Counted from the first letter of the stretch, positions 51,517-64,000 are shown. The stretch: DNA of 64,000 bases from Bolinopsis microptera (GCF_026151205.1 NC_087076.1:3619902-3683901); one strand, 5' to 3'. Numbers and translations: made by a program. Notes: generated by a model from the sequence alone, not told the origin.

Positions 51517-53513
51517 AGACGTCCGGAGCTCCTAAGTCCGATCTACTCCAGAAAACCCCCTCCATATACCTTCCCGCATCAGGTTTCGCATTTCCTCTTT
51601 AGATTTTGTCCAACTTCCTATCAGTAAACATAGACAAGTAGCTTTGTCTTGGTAGGCCTTGCTGAGCTCTACCGTGCGATAGGTTCCCATAAGACTAAAT
51701 CACTGGCAATTAGCTCAGATGTCGGATGCAGTGTCCCGCATTTTTAATCTCCTCTTCGTACACTTTTTTGACAGCCATGGGAGCTACCATACAAAGTTAT
51801 ATTGCTGACCTTGTCCTTCCTGAGATAACCAGCACCATACGCCAACATCTTTGATGTATTCCCGTCCAATCTTTTCCCTCTGAGCCTTTGTCAGTGTCCA
51901 GGTTTCTGATCCGTAAGCAGTACTGATTCACAACCGCTATGAACAATCTATCTTTAGGCTCTTTGAGAGTTTGGATTTCCAGATATCCTCATCTATGTAG
52001 GCACCCCACCGCTTTTCCTTTCTAAACCTCTAACCTTAATCACTCCCAATCTGTTGCTCTCAATCCAGGGAGCCTAATTTAATGAAATCATCTACATTTT
52101 CTATGCTTTCCCGATCGACTTTGTAGTCGCTAGATTCGATCTCCATATTCAGTGTCATGACCTTTGTTCTTGCCGTTCGTTATGTGTAGTCCCCACGCTG
52201 CTGCCGAGCCGATTCTACACTTACAGAACGTCGTTAGACCTTTGTCCCTGTCCACAGAATAAGTGCTATATCATCTGCAAAGGTCCACATCGTGATGATC
52301 AGCCCCACTCTTCTGCTTTTCTACGTTCGAGGGTGAGTCCAAGTCGCTTCCGCATCATCGCCTATAGTCTTGCCTCATACAAGTAATCGATGACTATTGT
52401 CAAGAGTAAGAGGCTAAGGTATCACCCAGTAAAACACCAGCAAGTATCATCGAAACAATTCAGTTTCTCCGTCCTGGATTAGGACTTTTGGCCATTGTAC
52501 TTCTCGTACATAGAGCCGTAAAAGCTGCACGATTTTGACTGAATGCCGTAAGCTTCTAGAATCTTGTAGCCATTTCCCCGATGTCACTGCGACAGCTTCT
52601 AAAGTCTATAATTGTCAAACTGCTGGCAGTTTTCCGACTCATGACACCCTCTAATAAGACTCACAGTACAATATCTGTTGAGGTTTGTTTTGACCTTCCT
52701 TGGTCAGAATCCATTCTGGATTCTACGCAGAATTGTCTCGATTGCCGGCAGTCAACCGTTTAGAACCATCTTGTTTAGAGACTTGGCAACTAGGATGACA
52801 AGCTTATTCCCCGATAGTTCATTGGTTCGCTAAGGTCGCCCTTCATGGAATTGGTATGATGTTTGGCATGACCATTGGTCTGTTTCTCACCTTACATAGA
52901 GCATTGTTACAGAAAGTCTAAAGACAAATATTTTTTTGAATCAAGGTCGCACTCGTTTTAGACTACTGGGGCTATGTCGTCGACAACCCCATTGCCTTTC
53001 CCCTTCCTTTTATAGCTGGACTTTGCTTTTCCCTGTAACTTCATCCAACGTAAACGGTTACTGTTCCGATATTCCAGAGTGGTGGACTGGAACAACATCC
53101 TCTTCCGCGTTTCTCTCCCGTCAGGTGGTGAGCCCGAGAAGATACAAAATTGTCCTTCCATTTCTGAAACCCTTTCCCGTTTGGTGATTTCCCTTGATTT
53201 TGCAGTATATGATGAGATCTTTACGCTGTGATCTTGTTGATCCCATGGTCAGCTTTTAGCATTCTGCCCTGCCAACTTGCTTCCTCCAGTTCCCGGAACC
53301 TGCCCCTCCAGCATGTGCTCTTCTGCTGCTATGATAATCAACGCCTAGCTTCTGTTTGCCCTCTTGAACACTATTCGTTGTCTTCTGTACATCTGAGTGG
53401 TATTTATGCTACATTCCCTCAGCTTCAGCCTGGCAATCTTCACACTTGAGTCGCTGAATTTAACATCTTTCTTTTTCTCCTCCTTTTCAGTAGTAAAAGT
53501 CGAGAATTGTCCC
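51517..53513 (-). mobile_element. LINE segment 15
   Basis: An extra T-run at about 52930-52936 splits the GACAATTTGATCAAGG word. Frame 53161-52958 covers part of the linker. Confidence 0.9.
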
Positions 53514-54449
53514 TACTACCACTGAACTAACATTTATCAGGTTTATGGCGCCACTACCACTACCTAACATTAACAGGTTACCGCCACTACCACTGAACTA
53601 CCTTTTTATCAGTTACACGCCACTACCACTGAACTACCGATATATCAGTTACACGCCACTAACCAATGAACTTAACATTTATCAGTGTATGCGCACTACC
53701 ACTGAACTATCATTTATCAGGAATGCGCCACTACCACTGAACTACCATTTATCAGGTACGCGCCACAGGCCACACCACTGAACTAACATTTTATCAGGTA
53801 TGCTCCACTACCACTGAACTAACATTTATTAGGTAGCTCCACACCACTGAACTAACATTTATCAGTTATGCGCCACACCAACTGAACTAACATTTATCAG
53901 GTTACGCCCACTACCACTGCAGAACTAACACACTTAATCAGGTTTACGCGCACTCTATCTCACTTGAACTAAACCTATTCATCAGCCGTTATTGCGCGCC
54001 ACTATCCACATGAACTCACAATTACAGTTACGCACCACTACCACTGAACTATCATTTATCAGGTTATGCGCCACTACACACTGAACAAACATTTATCAGG
54101 TTATGCGCCACTACCCACTGAACTAACATTTATCATGTTACCGGCCACTACCACTGAACTAACATTATTCAGGTACGCGCCACTACCACTGAACTAACAT
54201 TATCATTATGCGCCACTACCACTGGAACTAACAATTTAACAGAGTTATGCCCACTACCAACTGAACTAACATTATCAGGTTACGCCCACTACCACTGAAC
54301 TAACATTTATCAGTTATAGCGCGACACTACCTACTTGAACTAACCATTATCAGGTTATGCGTCACTACACTGCACACCATTAACAGGTTATGCGCCACTA
54401 ACTCTGAAATCCATTTATCAGGTTATCTGCCACTACACCTACAACTACT
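53514..54449. repeat. 36-bp minisatellite block 15
   Basis: 936 bases. The CACAGGCCAC variant is at about 53763. Confidence 0.92.
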
Positions 54450-56442
54450 ATGTCGAGAGAGCTGAGTCCGATCTACGCCAGAAAACCCCACTCCCATATA
54501 TCCCTGTCCCGCATCAGAGGTTCGCAGTTCCTCTTAAGCTTGTCCCAACTTCCTTCAGTAACACTAGACAAGTAGCTTTGGTCAGTCGGCCCTTGCTGCG
54601 CTTCTACCCGAGTGCGTAGTTCCCATAAGACTAAAATCACTGCAAAGATATGCTCAGAGATTCGGATGCAGTGTCCCCCGACCATATTATCTCCTGCTTC
54701 TAACTTGTTTGACAGCCTTGGAGGCAAACCATACATACCAAAGTTATATTGCTGACCTGTCCTTCCCAGAGATACCCAGCACCATACCAACATCTTTGTG
54801 TAATGGCCCTCCAAACTTTTCTCTTGAGCCTTTGTCAGTGTCCAAGTTTTCTGATCGTGAAGCAGTACTATTCACAACCGCTATGAACAAACTAATCTTT
54901 AGGCCTTTGGAGTTAGGGGATTACCAGATTCCGTTCAGTCTATATGTAGGCACCCACGCTTTTCCCTTTCTAACCCTTATCTCCCTATCTGTGCTCTCAA
55001 TCCAGGAGCCTAAGTAGCTGAAATCATCTAACATTTTCTATGGCTTCCCCGGAACGACTTTGTAGGTCGCTAATCGATCACCAATATTCAGTGTCCATGA
55101 CCTTGTCTAGGCTTCGTTTTATGTGTAGTCCCACCTTGCTGCCGCCGATTCTACTCTGAGCTGGAACTCGTATAGCCTTTCCATGACCTTCAAATAAGTA
55201 GCTATATCATCTTCAAAGACCACATCGGTGATGATCTAGGGCCCCACTCTTCTCTTTTTCTACTTTCGAGGGTGAGTCCAAGTCGCTCCCATCATCGCCT
55301 ATGGCTTATGCCTCATACAGTAGTCGAGACAATTGCAAAGAGGTAAGGATGCTAAGGTATCTCCAGGTAACACCACCTGCAAGTATCGTCGAACAATTCA
55401 GTTTCTCCGTCCTGGCGTTAGGACTATGGCCTTGTCCCATCTCTCGTACATGAGCCGATAAGCGCACGATTTGACTGAATGCCGTAAGCTTCTAGAATCT
55501 TTAGCATTTCCCACGATGTACACTGTCGAAAGCCTCTTAAAGTCTATAAATGTCAGAACCGCGCTAGGGCAGATTCCGACTCTTGACACCCTCTATAAGA
55601 CGTCTCAGAGCCAATACTGTGAGTTGTTGACCATCCAGTCTGAATCCATTCTGTTTCTCGCAGAATTTTTCGATTCCTGTCTTCAAACGGTTTAGAACCA
55701 TCTTGTTTAGAGACTTGGCTAACTAGGGAAACAAGCTTATTCACCGAAAGTTTCATTTGGTTCGCTACGAGGTCGCCCTTCTATGTAATTGGTATGATGT
55801 TGGTCAGTTGACCATTGGTCGGTTTCTCACCTTTCAATCTAGCATAGTTACAAAGTCTAAGACAATTTGATCAAGGTCGCATCGTTTTAAAGACTTCTGT
55901 GGCTATTTGCTCACCCCATGCTTTCCCTTCCTTTTGCTGGACTTTGCATTTTTTTTCCTGTACTCATCCAACGTAAACGGTTCTGTTCCGACATTCAGAG
56001 TGGGTGTACTGATCAATATCCTCTCACGCGTTCTCTAACGTCGTGGTGAGCCGAGAAGAGGTAGCAAAATAGTCCATCCATTTCTGAAACCTTCCGTTGG
56101 TGAGTTTCCCTTGATTTTGCCATAATAATATGGGCTTCTACTGTGATCTTGTTGATCAAGGTCCAGCTTTTAGCATGTCTTGCCTGCCAACCATTGCTTC
56201 CTTGGCCTTCTCCAGTTCCCGACCTGCCCTCCAGCAAGTGCACTTTGGCTGCTTGATAAGCATCGCCTAGCTTCTGTTTGCCCCTCTTTGAACAGCTATA
56301 ACGGTTGTTCTTCTGTAGCATCCTGAGTGGTATTTATGCTACATTCCCGCACTTCAGCTGGCAATCTCAACACTTGGAGTCGCTGAGATTTTACATCTTT
56401 TCTTTTCTCCTTTTCAGGTAGTAAAAGTCCGAGAAGTTGTCC
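54450..56442 (-). mobile_element. LINE segment 16
   Basis: Frame 54814-54473 shows the C-terminal domain in outline (YTKML, RLSNKL, GHCIRISE, EPLMRDRDIW). The linker is at 56321-56013. Confidence 0.9.
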
Positions 56443-57385
56443 AACTACCACTGAACTAACATGTATCAGGTTAGCGCCACTACACTGAACTAACATTTAT
56501 CAGGTTACGCGCCACTACCCCTATGAACTACCATTTTATCAGGTTACACCCACTACCACTGACCTACCAATATATAGGTACACGCCCCTTACCAACAGCT
56601 GAAACTACACATTATCAGGTTATCGCCACTACCACTGAACTAACATTTATACAGGTTATGCGCCACTACCACGAACTCACCATTTATCAGTTACGCCCAC
56701 AGCCACTACCACTGAACTAACATTTATCAGTTAAGCGCCACTACCACGAACTAACATTTATCATGTTATGCGCCACTACCACTGAACTAACATTAATCAG
56801 TTAGCGCCCTACCACCAGAACTAACATTTATTCAGGTCTTACGCGCCACTACCACAACAACTAACATTAATCAGTTACGCGCCACTACCACTGGACCACT
56901 GAACTAACATTCAGCAGGTAGCGCCACTACCACTGAACTAACATTTTATCAGGTTACGCAACCCCTAGCCACTGACTTAACATTTAACAGGCGTTATCCC
57001 ACCTACCGACTGAACTAACATTTATCAGGTTAAGCGCCACTACCACTGAACATAACATTTATCAGGTTACGCCGCCACTGACCACGAACTATCATTTATC
57101 AGGTTTACGCAGCCACTACCACTGAACTAACATTTATCAGTTAGCGCCACTACCACTGAACTAACATTTATATCAGGTTAATGCGCCACAACCACTGAAC
57201 TAACATTTATCAGTTTACGCGCCACTCACTGAACTAACATTTATCAGTTACATGCACACAACCACTAACTAACATTATATCAGGTATAGGCGATCACTAC
57301 CACTGAACTACCATTTATCAGTTATTCGCCACAACCTCTTAACTACCAATTATCAGGTATCTGCCACTAACCACTACTACTAACT
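56443..57385. repeat. 36-bp minisatellite block 16
   Basis: 943 bases. The variant (CACAGCCAC) is at about 56700. Confidence 0.92.
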
Positions 57386-59433
57386 AAGTCGATCTAAGTC
57401 CGATCTACGCCAGAAAACCCCCACCATATATCCCTGTCCCGCATCTGGGTTCGCATTTCCTCGTTTATAGAGTTTTGTCCCACCCTTCCTTCAGTAACAA
57501 AGACAAGTAGCTTAGTCTTGGTCGCCTTGCTTGCCACTACACGTGCGTAGTTCCATAAGAACTGAAAACCCCTGGCAAGTGACTGGCAGCGATGTCTCAG
57601 GATGCAGTGTCCCTCCGACATTTAAATCTCCTGCTCCGTAACTGTTTGACAGCCTTGGAGGCTAACATACAAGCTTATATTGCTCGGACCTTGTCCTTCC
57701 ATGAGATACCCACCACCATACGCAACATCTTTGTGTATTCCCGTCCAAACTTTTCTCTTGACTTGACAGTGCCCAGGTTTTTCTTGATCGTAGAGCTACA
57801 AGCATTTCACACGCCGCTAATGAACATTCTAATCTTTAGGCACTTTGCGAGAGTTTTGCGGATTTCCCAGATATCCTTCATCTATGTAGGGCACCCCACG
57901 CTTATACCCTTACTCTAAGACCCTTTATCTCCCTAGCTGTGCTCTTTCAATCTAAGACCTCAAGTAATGAAATCATCCTACCTTCTATCATGGCTTATCC
58001 CGCCAGATCGATTTGACAGGCCACTCCCCCCCCCTCCCCCCCCCCCCCCCCCTTTGTATGTGAAAGTCTCGCCTAGATCGATCCTGCCAATCCAAAATTC
58101 AGTGTCATGACCTTGTCTTGCTATCGTTTCTGTGTTAGATCCCCCAGAGCTTGCTCCGCCGATTCTACGCTGAGGCAGGAACTGTTAGCCTTGTTCCATG
58201 TCCTCAATAAAAGTGCTATATCATCTGCAAAGTCCACATCGGTGATGATCTGGCCCCACACATCTGCTTTTTCTACGTTTCGAGGGTGAGTCCAATCGTC
58301 GCTCCGCATCATCGCCTAGGCTTGCCTCATACAGTAGTTCGATGACTATTGCAAGAGGTAAGTGCTAATGTATCACCCTGTAACACACCTGCAAGTATCT
58401 ACGAACAATTCATTTCTCCGTCTGAGTTAGTGACTTTGGCCATAGTCTTTCTCGTACAAGACCGTATAAGCAGCACGATTTTGACTGGAATGCCGTAAGC
58501 CTTCTAGAATCTTTAGCATATCCCACGATGTACAATGTCGAAAGCTTCTTAAAGTCTATAAATGTCAGTACCAGCTGTGCAGTTTCCAGACCTGACACCC
58601 TTCTTAAGACGTCTCAGTACCAATATCCTGTTGAGTTGTTGACCTTCCTGGTCTGAATCCATATCTGGTTTTCTACGCAGAATTGTCTCGATTTCTGGCT
58701 TCAACCGTTTAGAACCATCTTGTTTAGAGACTTGGCAACTAGGGAAGACAAGCTTATTCCCCATAGTTCATGGTTCGCTAAGGTCGCCCCTTCTTTGGAA
58801 TTGGTATGATGTTGGCAGTTTGACCATTGGTCTGTTCCTCACCTTTCAATAGAGCATTGGTAACAGAAGTCTAAGACAATTTTATCAGGGCGCATCGTTT
58901 AAAGACTTCTGGTCGATGTTGTTCTCACCCCATTCTTTCCCCTTCCTTTAATGCTGACTTTGTCTTTCCTGAAACACAAGCCAACGATAAACGGTCTGTT
59001 CCGATATACAGAGGTGGGTGGACCTGGATCAATATCCTCTTCCGCGTTCTCTAACCGTCCCGTGGTGACCGAGAAGAGTAGCAAAATTAGTCCTTCCATT
59101 TCTGAACCCTTTCCGTTGGTGAGTTCCTTGATTTTCCAGTATATGATGAGTCTTTACCTGTGATCTGTTGATCATGGTCCCAGCATTTAGCATGTCTGCC
59201 CTGCCACCTTGCTTCCTCAGTCCCGGACCTCCCCTCCAGCAGGCTCTTTGGCTCTATGTTAAGCATCGCTACTTCTGTTTGCCCTCTTAACACATTTTCG
59301 GTTGTTCATCTTAAGCATCTGAGTGGTATTTATCTACATTCCCTCACTTCAGCCTGCAATCTCAACACTTGGTCGCTGAATTTTACATCTTTTCTTTTTC
59401 TCATTTTCAGGTATAAAATCGAAGAAGTTGTCC
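57386..59433 (-). mobile_element. LINE segment 17
   Basis: Frame 58312-58121 keeps the catalytic region as IITDVDFADDIALL (FADD at about 58220-58231), one of the clearest views of the active site in the array. An insert with 9 C, T and 17 C (58026-58052) flanked by imperfect duplications of the GATCGA word is unique to this unit. Confidence 0.9.
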
Positions 59434-60393
59434 TACTACCACTGAACTAACTTATATCAGTATGCGCCACTAAACCACTGAACTAACATTAATCAGGTTA
59501 CGCGCCACTTTATACCACTGAACAACACATTTTATCCAGTTACACCCACTACCACTGAACTACCAATTATCAGGTTACACGCCACGACCACAGAACTAAC
59601 ATTTATCAGGTTTTATTGCGCCACTACCACTGAACTAACACATTTATCAGGTTATCGCCACTACCACTGAACTACCATTCATCAGTTACGCGCTACCACA
59701 GGCCACTACCACAGAACTAACATTTATTCAGGTTATGCGCCACTACCACTGAACTAACATTTATCAGGTTACGATGGCGCCACTACACTGAACTAACTTT
59801 ATCTCAGGTTTATGCGCCACTACCACTTGAACTAACATATATCAGTTACTCGCCCCTAAACCCCACTAACTAACATTAATCAGGTTACGCAGCCACTCCA
59901 ACTGAACAAACATTTATCAGGTTATGGCGCCACTACCACTGAGAACTACCATTATCAGTTACGTACGCACCACTACCACGGAACTCACTAATTTATCAGG
60001 TTTTATGCGCCACTACAACCAGAACTAACATTCTATCAGGTTATGCCCACAACCACTGAACTAACATTTATCAGGATTACAGCGCCACTACCACTGAACT
60101 AACATTTATCAGGTTTAACGCGCCACTACCACTGAACTAACATTTATCAGTTATGAGCGCCCACCACAGAACTAACATCTTATTCATATGCGCCACCTAC
60201 ACGAACTAACATTTATCAGGTTACGGGCCACTCACCACTGAACTAACATTACAGGTTTATGCGACACAACCACTTTAACTAACATATTATCATGTTATGC
60301 GTCCACTACCACTGAACTACCATTTATCAGGTTTATGCGCCACTCCTCTGACTACCATTTATCAGGTATCGGCCACATACACAACTACTACCT
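59434..60393. repeat. 36-bp minisatellite block 17
   Basis: 960 bases. The CACAGGCCAC variant is at about 59698. The end junction is the most degraded of the series. Confidence 0.92.
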
Positions 60394-62418
60394 AATGGCT
60401 GTAGCTAACCCGCGAATCTATCACGTAACCAGAAACACCCCCTCCATATATCCCTGTCCATCGCTAACAGAGGGAGATACGTGCTAGTTCCTACTTTAGT
60501 GCTTGTCCCCAACTTACCTCAGTAACATAGACAAGTAGCTTGCTTGGTCGCCTTGCTGTGCTCTACCTGCGTAGTTCCCCATAAGAACTAAATCACTGGC
60601 AAGTACTCAGGATTCGGATGCAGGTGTCCCTCCATATTTACTCTCCTGCCTTCGTAACGTGTTTGAAACAGCCTTGGAAGGCCTACCATACAAAGTTATA
60701 ATTGCTGACCCTTGTCCTTTCCTGAATACCCAGCACCATACGCAACATCTTGTGTATGACCCGTCCACCTTTTCTCTTGAGAGCCTTTGTTCAAGACCAG
60801 TTTTCTGATCCGTAGAGCATACTGATTCACAAGAAGCCGCTAAAACAATCTAACTTTTAGGCTCTGTTGAGAGTTTGTATCCAGATATCCTTCAGTCTAT
60901 GTAGGGCACCCCACCTTTTTTCCTTTCTAACCCTTATCTCCCTATCTGTGCTCTCAATCCAGGAGCCTAAGTAGATAAAATCCATCTACATTTTCTATGG
61001 CTTCCGATCGACTTTGTAGGTCGCTAGATCGATCCTCCATATTCCTGTCCATGAACCGGGTCTTGCCTTCGTTTATGTCATCCGACGCTTGCTAGCGCCG
61101 ATTCAACTCTGATCAGGAACTCGTTGCCTTGGTCCATGTCCTCAGAATATAAGTGCATATCATCTGCAAAGCCACATCGGTGATGATCTGGGCCCCACTT
61201 CTTCTGCTTTTTCAACGTTCGAGGTGAGTCCAAGTCGCTCCGCATCAACGCCTATGGATGCCTCATACAGTAGTTCGATGGACTATTGCAGAAGAGGTAC
61301 GTGCTAAGGTATCACCCTGAACACACCTGCAAGTATCTCGAACCATTCATTTCCTCCTCTGGAGTTAGGACTTTGGCCATTGTTCTTCTTCTACAATGAC
61401 CTAAAGCTGCACGAGATTTTGACTGGAATGCCGTAAGCTTCTAGAATCTTTAGCATTTTCCCCCCAAGTACACTGTCGAAAGCCTTCTAAAGTCTATAAA
61501 AGTCAGAGACAGCTGGCAGTTTCCGACTCATGACACCTCTCTATAAGGACGTCCTCAGTACCAATAACTTTGATAGACACGATTGTTGAACACTTCCTGG
61601 TCTGAATCCATTCTGGTTCTACGCAAAATTGTCTCGATTTCTGGCTTCAACCGGTTTAGAACCATCTATTGTTTAGAGACTTGGCAACAAGCGGGAAGAC
61701 AAGATCTAATCCCCGATATTCATTGGTTCGCAAGTCGCCCTTCTTAGATGGTAAGTGTAGGCAGTTTGGACCAATGGTCTGGTTTCACACCTTTTCAATA
61801 AGCATTGTTACAAATCTAGACAATTTGATCAAGGTCGCATCGTTTTAAGACTTCTGGGGCTATGTTACGTCCACCCCCATGCTTACCCTTCTTTTTTTTT
61901 TTTTTTTTAACAAAAAAGGCCCCCCCCCGTCTTTGCTTTCCGTACTCTCCAACGTAAACGTTCTGTTCCGATATTCAGAGGTGGGTGGACTGGATTCCAA
62001 TATCCTCTTAACCGCGTCTCTACCGTCGGTGGTGGACGAGAAGGAGTAGCAAAATAGTCCTTCCCATTTCTGAACCTTTCCGTTGGTGAGTTTCCCTTGA
62101 TTTTGCCAGTATATTGATGGAGCTTTACCTGTGATCTTGATGAACTGTCTCAGCTTTTAGCATGTCTCCTGCACTTGCTTCCTCCAGTCCCGGACCTGCC
62201 CCTCAGCTGGTGCTCTTTGGCGCTTGATAAGCATCGGCCTAGCTTCTTATTGCCCTCTGAACAGCTATTCGGCTGTCTTCTGTAGCATCTGAGTGGTATG
62301 TTAATGCTACTTCCCTCAGCTTCAGTCCTGGCAATCTCAACACTTGTAGGTCGCTGAGATTTTACAATCTTTTCTTTTTCCTCCTTTTCAGGTAGTAAAC
62401 CGAATCGAGAAGTTGTCC
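60394..62418 (-). mobile_element. LINE segment 18
   Basis: An insert at about 61892-61928 (17 T, then AACAAAAAAGG and 9 C) interrupts CCTTTATGCTGGACTTTG and is found nowhere else. The linker is readable at 62437-62150. Confidence 0.9.
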
Positions 62419-63351
62419 TACTACCACTGAACAACAATTATCAGTTTTGCGCACTACCACTGAGAACTAACATGTTATCAGGTTACGCGCCACTACCACT
62501 GAACACCATTTATCTGATAAACAAAACGGCCACTACCACTGAACAAAAACCATATATCTATGTACACTCCACTAACCACTGACTAACATTTTATCAGGTT
62601 ATGCGCCACTACCACTGAACTAACATTTATCAGGTTATCGCCACTACCACTGAACTACCATATATCAGGTTACGCCACAGCCACTAGCACTGGACTAACA
62701 TTAATCAGTTTTTGCGCCACAACCACTGAAAAGCAAACATTTATCAGGTTTTGCGATGCGCCACTACCACTGAACTAACATTTAACAGGTTATGCGCCAC
62801 TACCACTGACTCAACATGTAATCAGGTAACGACGCGCCACTACCAATGAACTAAATTAATCATGTTACGCGCCACTACCACTGAACTAACATTTACAGTG
62901 TTAAGCGCACTACCACTGAACTAACATTTATCTAGGTTACGCACCACTCCCACTGAACTAACATTTCTCAGGTTCTGCGCCACTACCACTGAACAACCTT
63001 TATCAGTTATGCGCCACACCACTGAACTACATTTATCAGGTACGCGCCACTACCAACTGAACTAACATTTATCAAGTTACGCAGCCACTACACTGAACTA
63101 AACCCAATTTATCAGGTTATTCGCCACTACACTGACAAACATTTATCAGGTTTTGCGCCACTCCACGAAACTAACAAATACAGGTTAACGCGCCACTACC
63201 ACTAACTAACATTTTATCAGTTATGCGACACTACCACTGAACTAACATCTATCAGGTTTATGCTTCTCTACCTGAACTAACCATTTTATCAGGTTATGCG
63301 CCACTACCTCTGACACCATTTATCAGTTATCAGCCACTACCACTACTACTA
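62419..63351. repeat. 36-bp minisatellite block 18
   Basis: 933 bases. The variant (CACAGCCAC) is at about 62688. Last complete block in the window. Confidence 0.92.
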
Positions 63352-64000
63352 CGAGTCGGAGCTAAGTCCGATCTACCAGAAAACCCCCCTCCATAAATCC
63401 CTGACCCGCATCGGGGTTTCGCAGTTCTCTTTAGAGTATGTCCCCCAACTTCTTCAGTAACATAGACAAGTAGCTCTGTCTTGTTCGCCTTTGCTTGTCT
63501 CTACGTGCGTAGGTTTCCCATAAGAACTAATCACTGGTCAAGTAGCTCAGATGCGGATGCATGTTCCCCCCATTTTTAATCTCCTGCTTCGTAACTTGTT
63601 TGACAGCCTTGGAGGCTACCAAACAAAGTTATATCTGACCTAGTCCTTCCTGAGATACCCCAACATACGCAAGAACATCTATGTGTATGTCCCCGTCCAA
63701 ACTTTTCTCTTGAGCTTTGGTCAGTGTCCAGTTCTGAACCGTAGAGCAGTACTGATTCACTAAGCCGCTTAATGAACAATCTAATCTTTTAGCTCTTTGA
63801 GAGTTTGGATTCTCCAGATAACCTTCAGTCTATGTAGGGCACCCCCACGCTTTTTCCGCATTTCTAAACCCCTTAACTCCCTATCGTGCTCTCCAATCAT
63901 GAGCCTAAGTAGAATGAATCATCTACATTTTCTATGGCTTCCCCGGATCGACTTTGTTGGACGCTAGATCGATCCTCCATATCATGTGTCATGACCTTGG
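63352..64000 (-). mobile_element. LINE segment 19, cut by window edge
   Basis: Only the C-terminal third is present. Frame 63779-63576 shows SESVLLYGSELDTD and SREKFGRGHTHR in broken form. The sequence runs off the end at the CATGACCTTGG word, so the array continues beyond the window. Confidence 0.9.

Larger units (their letters stand above)
10170..64000. repeat. LINE-minisatellite composite macrosatellite, ~2.95-kb units
   Basis: A head-to-tail array occupying 54 kb and leaving the window on the right. Each unit is ~2.0 kb of minus-strand LINE plus ~945 bp of 36-bp minisatellite. The junction marker GAGAAGTTGTCC recurs at about 12225, 15129, 18057, 20980, 23956, 26905, 29826, 32787, 35737, 38663, 41664, 44707, 47637, 50575, 53513, 56442, 59433 and 62418, a mean spacing of about 2953 bases. 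All units have the same orientation and internal order. Read on the minus strand, the LINE part encodes a pre-RT linker (DATEDNRIAVQEGKQKLGDA), RT blocks (IIPIPKKG, MNYRGISL, NGFRPGRST, FIDFKKAFDS, GVLQGDTLAP, FADDIAL) and the C-terminal domain. The endonuclease is absent. Confidence 0.95.

Overview
The window looks like non-coding, repeat-dominated DNA from an animal genome, probably an invertebrate. The grounds are a non-LTR (LINE) retrotransposon with animal-type reverse transcriptase (RT) motifs, spliced-looking remains of a multicopy invertebrate gene family, AT-rich sequence with no dense coding, and several non-autonomous DNA-transposon-like elements. I see no intact host gene, no RNA gene, no CRISPR array and no bacterial-style operon.

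Region 1 (1-10169) is clean, mostly unique DNA with discrete mobile-element remains: a 344-bp near-perfect inverted repeat (548-891); a 5'-truncated LINE copy (1216-2267, minus strand) with an 11-bp target-site duplication and a TAG-repeat 3' tail; a foldback-like element (4076-6227) whose two arms are degenerate ~150-bp subrepeats in opposite orientation, itself interrupted by a 453-bp element with G-run/C-run ends (4293-4745); a frameshifted copy of an uncharacterised, probably transposon-linked gene (6914-8310, minus strand); a hairpin-rich patch (9643-9743); and a 33-bp minisatellite (9940-10169).

Region 2 (10170-64000) is one continuous head-to-tail array that runs off the right edge. 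Its ~2.95-kb unit has two parts: ~2.0 kb of the 3' part of a LINE on the minus strand (pre-RT linker, RT, C-terminal domain), closely related to the copy at 1216-2267, and ~945 bp (~26 copies) of a 36-bp minisatellite attached directly to the LINE's 3' trinucleotide tail. Eighteen LINE segments plus a nineteenth cut by the window edge are present. Eighteen full minisatellite blocks are present, plus the end of one at the left edge. Variant minisatellite copies sit at the same offset in every block, so the 2.95-kb composite was amplified as a unit: a LINE-derived macrosatellite with higher-order structure.

Individual units are riddled with single-base indels and odd homopolymer inserts that other units do not share, while the left flank is clean. 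I infer that much of the apparent decay in the array is unpolished long-read error. By-eye consensus of the units reads as one open RT frame of roughly 650 codons, so the true units may be far more intact than they appear. No genes here form a working pathway; the biology is retrotransposition, foldback/MITE-like transposition and satellite amplification.
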